The position numbers were made by a program, and so were the translations under genes. Below are positions 59,036-64,000 of a stretch of 64,000 nucleotides of DNA, one piece after another (position 1 is the first letter of the stretch; each line of letters opens with the position of its first letter). The notes beneath the pieces were generated by a model that was given only the letters and a program-made list of their open reading frames with translations, did not search any database and had not been told where the DNA came from. The stretch lies in the NCBI RefSeq assembly GCF_001039355.2, contig NW_019775612.1, positions 64,885 to 128,884 on the forward strand, written 5' to 3'. The DNA is from Lingula anatina (Eukaryota > Brachiopoda > Lingulata > Lingulida > Lingulidae).

Positions 59036-61286
59036 CAAATCCAACCCAACCCATAATCACCTGTTCCTATCTACACCCACAAATAGGGACTTGATGTGAA
59101 ATCAATATAACTTCTCTTGCACTGGAGGTTGATAAAAAGTCTCTCTAATTCTAGTTTCCGCACAATATTTGAGAATGTATGACGTGTTAGTGCGAGTTTA
59201 ACCTCACCAATGATATTGTGTTTATATGTACGTTTTCAAACACGCACATGCTCGGTCTAACATTTGTTACAACTTTTAGGATGGCAATTTAGTATAGCAC
59301 AACCAGCGTTTGTATCTCACCATTTGCTTTCCATATGTAAGCCTGTATGTGTTGTTTGACACCCCCCCCCCCCCGAACACATTTAACTGGCTTTCATTTT
59401 ACGCGTACCTGTAGTCTATTTGGTCAAAACCACTCTATACTTATTGGGATTTATCATTCTTGTCGTGTACTTTCAATTAAGTAATGTCCAAGTGTCAGTG
59501 CATAATTTTACAAATAGGTATTTTAGATTGCAATGGCTTTTTCACCTATGAATAATAACTTAATGTTCACTATTAATGATAAATTAAGTGAATCCCACTG
59601 AATCTATTAAGACTGGTGATAATTAAAACGACCAATATTTAATTGGTGTACTAATACAAGTATCAGCGTGTGTTTCACAACCTTGCCCAGGTTGATAATT
59701 AACACAATCATATCTTATTGATGTAATTTTGTTTCCTGAACGCTCCATATATGCTGCAAAAAACAATGTTCTGGATCAATTGTGGGCACGAGTTTCCGGT
59801 TGTGTACGTCATCGCTTAAACATGTAGTTTAACGACTTACAAGTTCCCTCTCCTCACACAGCCTCGATGTGGCGCAAGCAGATGGTTATAAGCACGATTG
59901 TTCCCAACGGTTTTGCCAGCGTGTTAATACAAATGTACATTTGAAAGTATTATATCGTGTTGTTGCTTACGACAACGTATCGAATTTCCTTTTGTTGCCT
60001 TGCTCAAGCATTCGTGAATGTGTCGGGCATTGTTCTCTTGGTGTTCGTAATTGGAATGGACCTGCTACACTGGGCCAACTTGTACAGCTTGTAGGTATGA
60101 ACTAACAAGCACAAGGTGATCCACAGAAAAACAAAACCCATAAAAACGTTATTAAATCCCTCAAAGCTTCAGGAAATTTCCTTAAACTTCAGTCGGTAAA
60201 CGGTCTTTCCCGAAGTTTCAATTATCTTGGCCACTTTGCATTTAAAGTCATAATAACTCTTCGTTTTGGCCAAAAATTGGATTTTCCTGGAGTAAACGGC
60301 AATTTTCCCGTACTTACCAATGGCCAACGACCCCATTCCTGCATTCAAAGTTAATCCAGGGTTTTTTTCCTAAACGTACGGTTTTTTGTTAAAATCTCTT
60401 AAGAGATTTTAACTGACGGAGCTCTCTCTGACATTGCAAAGTCACTGGTGACCTACTTAAAACCGCGGGAAAAGCAGACAACAACAACACTATATAAGAT
60501 TCATGAGATATATTCGTCTTTTTGTTAAAAATGCATTTATATCCACAATGTGTGCCATTCTGGGCTTTTCGTTATCCGACGCACTGTACAAAAACTCGCA
60601 ACTTACGTCTGCGTCTGCACTAATGCGTTTGGCGCCATGTTATTTTGGTCTCGAATGAACGCGAGAATCCGCGTGACACCATTACGTCATTAGCAACGAA
60701 TGCACTTGTCGAGCGGAAAAAAGGGATCGAAAGCCATATTGACAAGCACAGATTTTAGTTTTCCTACAATAACGGCCGTTTTAGTGGTAAAATACAATAG
60801 AATATATTTCCATGCGTTGTTTACAATGTATTTCATGCGGATTTTTGAATCTCAAAGGAAGAGTTATTATTGCTTTAAGTTATGTTCTTTCCAAAACATG
60901 CTTCAAATGGCCTTGGCGGCGTGGAAGGCACAATTGCATACGTCTCGCAAAATTGTCAATTAATCGAACACGTTCTTCTATAGGGATTTCCTTAATTTTT
61001 GCTGTGATCGCTGCCTTCAGTTCATCAATCGTTTGAGTGTTGTTCTGGAACACACTATCCTGGAGATACCCCCACGTTATTTTTTAGCGGGGGGGGGGGG
61101 GGGGGTCATTCTACATGTATATGCTAGTGTGCTCTCTCTTTTAACCAATCGGCAAGTGATGGCTTTTGTGTAACACGCTAATCACCTTGATTCACTTAAT
61201 TGCTACCACTTTTCCAAATTAATGCCTTAGTCAACTTGCATCATCACTATCCATCTCCAACGTAACTCTGTGCTTTTGATTGATGT

Positions 61287-61430
61287 GTTAATGAGGCTAT
61301 AGATACTCGCCGTTTTTATGTCACAGCCGCTCTACGCTCAGTGTTACGTACTTTCAAACTGCAGTGCTAATGAGGCTATAGATACTCGCCGTTTTTATGT
61401 CACAGCCTCTCTACTATGCTCAGTGCTAAG
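61287..61430. repeat. Two tandem repeats of about 75 bp
   Basis: Both copies contain TAATGAGGCTATAGATACTC, GCCGTTTTTATGTCACAGCC and then CTCAGTG. The first starts near 61287, the second near 61366. Noncoding. Confidence 0.75.
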
Positions 61431-61561
61431 TAATTTGACACTGTAAAGCTGATGCTATAATCAAATTCAAAATACAGAAGGACCACGAGATAACGCCCCC
61501 CTGCTATTGGGCAACTGTAGCCCAATGNTTTATGTACTTGCTTTTTTTCTATTGCAATAAA

Positions 61562-64000
61562 AAAAAAATAATAATAATAATAATAATGATAATAATAATC
61601 ATAATAAACACTTACAATAACAACAACAAATACAATAACAACAATAATAATAATAATAAAATGAATTCACACTGCTGTAAATATACCTTCATATGTGCAA
61701 GATCACTTTTTAGCCGATTGTATCTCACATGTACATGTATATAAGCTATATAAACGGCTTTTATACTTGCGAGATCTTTTACATGAATGTTAAAATGCAC
61801 ACGCGGCATACCAATGTTGTTTTTAATTCTATTCGTTTCAGGAATGAAACTTTTCAATGAAACAGTGCAAGACGTTTAGAAATAGGCTTTTACTGAACAA
61901 TAACGCTTGTTTTTCCTTGGCTGGTAAATTTTAAGTCATTAAAGGTTATGCCGACTCGATACATTCCTTTAAAATGTACTTAAATTCTGAATATTTATCA
62001 AATCTAGGCGTGTTTCGAATATGTGTGTGATACATTGTAATACACTATCACCTGAGCGATATACACCTCGAGTGTCAGGATGAAGTGCGTTTTTAGGTAC
62101 TTTTCGAGAGAAAGTACTTGTATTTCACAAAAATACCCTTATAACGTATCTCACCACCGTCACACAACATCCGTAGGTGTGTACATGTATGCATATATGT
62201 ATGTATGTATGCATGTATGTATGTATGTACATATATATGTATGTGTATATGTACTCACCATTCATCCGCACATTTACCATCAGAGCACTGTGTCTCCATT
62301 CGCACGCAGCTCTCGGACGAGTTGCAGTATCGTGTAAACCCATTGCATCCCTCTAGACCACAGCCGATCTCGTCGGAGTTATCCGGACAATCCTGAACGC
62401 TATCGCACCGGTTGTTGCTGGAGTCAATACAGGCACCATCATCACACTCCCAACCCCATCTGCACTCACCTGTGTGAAGATATATTGATACTCATGTACA
62501 ATCATGTTATTCCAATCGACACAATCTTCCTATTTTTTTTTTTTTTCAAAAGACAGTGCATGTTTTTATAGGATCTGAGAAAGAAAAACAGTCATATTAA
62601 GAAGGAACCCATAAACTGCGTTATTTTAAGTGAAAATAACGATGAAAATGTTATTAGGACTTGCATGTCGTAAGAACATACGCTCATTCTTCATTAATGC
62701 AAAGCAGAAAAAAGGAGGAAAATGGGAGAGGAAAAAAAGAAATTTAATATACAAACACAGGATTTTTATTTTCTTTATATTTCAATTTTACTTTTTTCTA
62801 TTGTTGAGAAAATAAGAGAGTATTTTGATTAGAATCCTGTGAAATCATACCAGTATGCAGAAAGCGGAAATTGAGGAAGCGTAACATAACGAATGTAGTG
62901 GAAAGCTTATTTCCTTTGCTGTAAATGCCTATTTAATTGAAATACTGGTATTTACAGAACTCCTTTCATTTCCCTTTCAATTACATGCCAATTATTAAAT
63001 ACCGGCTTCACGACCAGACATGAAAAAAACTGCCAAGGCAGTTTTAAAAATATCAATAATTTGCCTTTTGATGTATGGTTATGTGGGCATTAAAGCCACA
63101 TGTTTTTGAATATTTTAGTTTTATGCACATAATGCGCGTTCAGTTGACTGTGACATATAAAAAGACAATCTTGACCGGCGATTAACTTCATGAAATTCCC
63201 TTCTCACGAAGAGGTCGACTCCTGCAGTCTTCTCAAGTGGTTGTTTAATGATTCCAATGACATTTACGTAAGCAATTTTGCTGCTTAAAAAGATTTTTGT
63301 ATCATGTAAAAAAGAATAATTTTTATTATATAGTAATCAACTTGTGTATTTACCTGCAGCGGTCTTGCACTTAACGTTCTTCAATACTATTATTTGTTTA
63401 CGTTCATTACAGCAATCCTGTTGATTCTACTACTGTTAAATACATTTAGTTTACGAAAAAAGAAGTGATCTCTTCATCTGTTGTTGAACATAACCTATTA
63501 TGATATACACAAAAATCGTTTGTACCTTTCAAAATGGATCTTTTGTGTAGAAATCATCACTTACCTTCCTTCGTGCATAATTCGCGGCGTTTCTCTGAGC
63601 CTGACATCGGAGTTAAGCAAGAAATTTTAAACCTTCTGATGACTGAGCGAATGTGGCTCTGTTATTGTTTCGATGCTGTTAGAAATATATAGCAATCGAG
63701 GGGTTGGTGAGATGATATGATAAAGGAGACCCAGGAATGGATGTAGCTAAACGGTGATTACATCGATTTATGATGTCAGATAGTATAGCAGTAGCAAAAA
63801 AAAAAGGGAGAGAGAGAAAGGATTTTCTGCTTTTTGTTAACCTGGTATTTGTAAAATACTTGAAAAAAATAGATAAGATGAGTTTATTAAAAAGAACTTT
63901 TCAGGAACTGCAAAGTTAAAGATCGGAAGTGCTGTATAACTATCTATCTATTGTTCAAGTGCGGTGTTATTTGACTTAGACTATACCTAGATCGACCTAA
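61562..64000. repeat. Right copy of the 2.4 kb LDLRa duplication, open at the window end
   Basis: It begins about 30 bp after the N at 61529, in the same AAT microsatellite, and runs to the last base. It may be an allelic contig or a true partial tandem duplication. Confidence 0.75.
62259..63600 (-). CDS. Partial second copy of the LDLRa gene (exons 2-4)
   Basis: Exons 63565-63600, 63354-63386 and 62259-62469 match those at 56874, 56663 and 55574 in length, phase and splice sites, and stay open. The LDLRa exon differs by a few amino acids (LEGCNGFTRYC for [11 protein letters not shown], and Ile for Val before the last Cys of the first domain). The signal-peptide exon would lie beyond the window. 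The next exon (equivalent of 53991-54871) is missing: sequence ends at a microsatellite and the N at 61529. It could be a haplotype copy misplaced by the assembler or a truncated paralog. Confidence 0.7.

Larger units (their letters stand above)
57544..61528. other. 4 kb upstream of the LDLRa gene, no gene supported
   Basis: It should hold the LDLRa promoter. Visible features are a foldback element at 57701-57926, a poly-T run near 59001-59035, C and G homopolymers near 59363 and 61088, and a tandem duplication at 61287-61430. Open frames at 59869-60105 and 60700-60963 show no signal, domain or splice support. Confidence 0.5.

Noticed and set aside
60700-60963. 87-codon frame upstream of the LDLRa gene
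   Set aside because: No family features; two overlapping frames look equally good, as expected by chance.

Overview
This is a stretch of an animal nuclear genome. It has multi-exon genes with GT-AG (and some GC-AG) introns, short non-autonomous transposons, a LINE fragment and many microsatellites. The AT-rich DNA, frequent TACATGTA-type words and gene content suggest a marine invertebrate such as a lophotrochozoan or lancelet; I cannot name the species. Four single-N contig joins (2204, 6536, 35039, 61529) and a 555-base poly-T start show a draft assembly. Every N is followed by sequence already seen to its left.

Positions 1-42 kb hold a head-to-tail array of five plus-strand genes for an animal GH3-domain protein (acyl-adenylate-forming fold, related to vertebrate GHDC and plant GH3/JAR1). 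Splicing was rebuilt by eye. Each gene has six coding exons with identical phases (1-0-2-1-0): exon 1 of 124 nt, exon 2 of 1205 nt, then 125, 143, 98 and 225 nt, giving about 639 residues. Units 1 (3340-9635), 4 (27738-32876) and 5 (37292-41801) read intact. Units 2 (11982-15901) and 3 (18847-23200) are pseudogenes. Extra, mostly decayed copies of exon 1 lie upstream of units 1, 4 and 5. Duplicated flanks, MITEs and a LINE fill the spaces between units.

Positions 42.1-50.5 kb hold a minus-strand, 15-exon gene of 584 codons for a tubulin-tyrosine-ligase-like (TTLL) amino-acid ligase. Its first exon encodes what looks like a secretory signal peptide, which is unusual for this family. It is tail-to-tail with GH3 unit 5, about 370 bp apart.

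Positions 51.9-57.5 kb hold a minus-strand gene of seven exons for a secreted protein with ten LDL-receptor class A (LDLRa) domains. Seven are preceded by a four-cysteine half module, making a ten-cysteine composite repeat. From 61.5 kb to the window end the 5' part of this gene appears again, slightly diverged, cut off next to an N and a microsatellite.

The three gene families show no evident shared pathway; the neighbourhood is a eukaryotic locus, not an operon. The best leads are the GH3 array, the signal-bearing TTLL, the composite LDLRa repeat and the assembly duplications, which must be resolved before counting genes.
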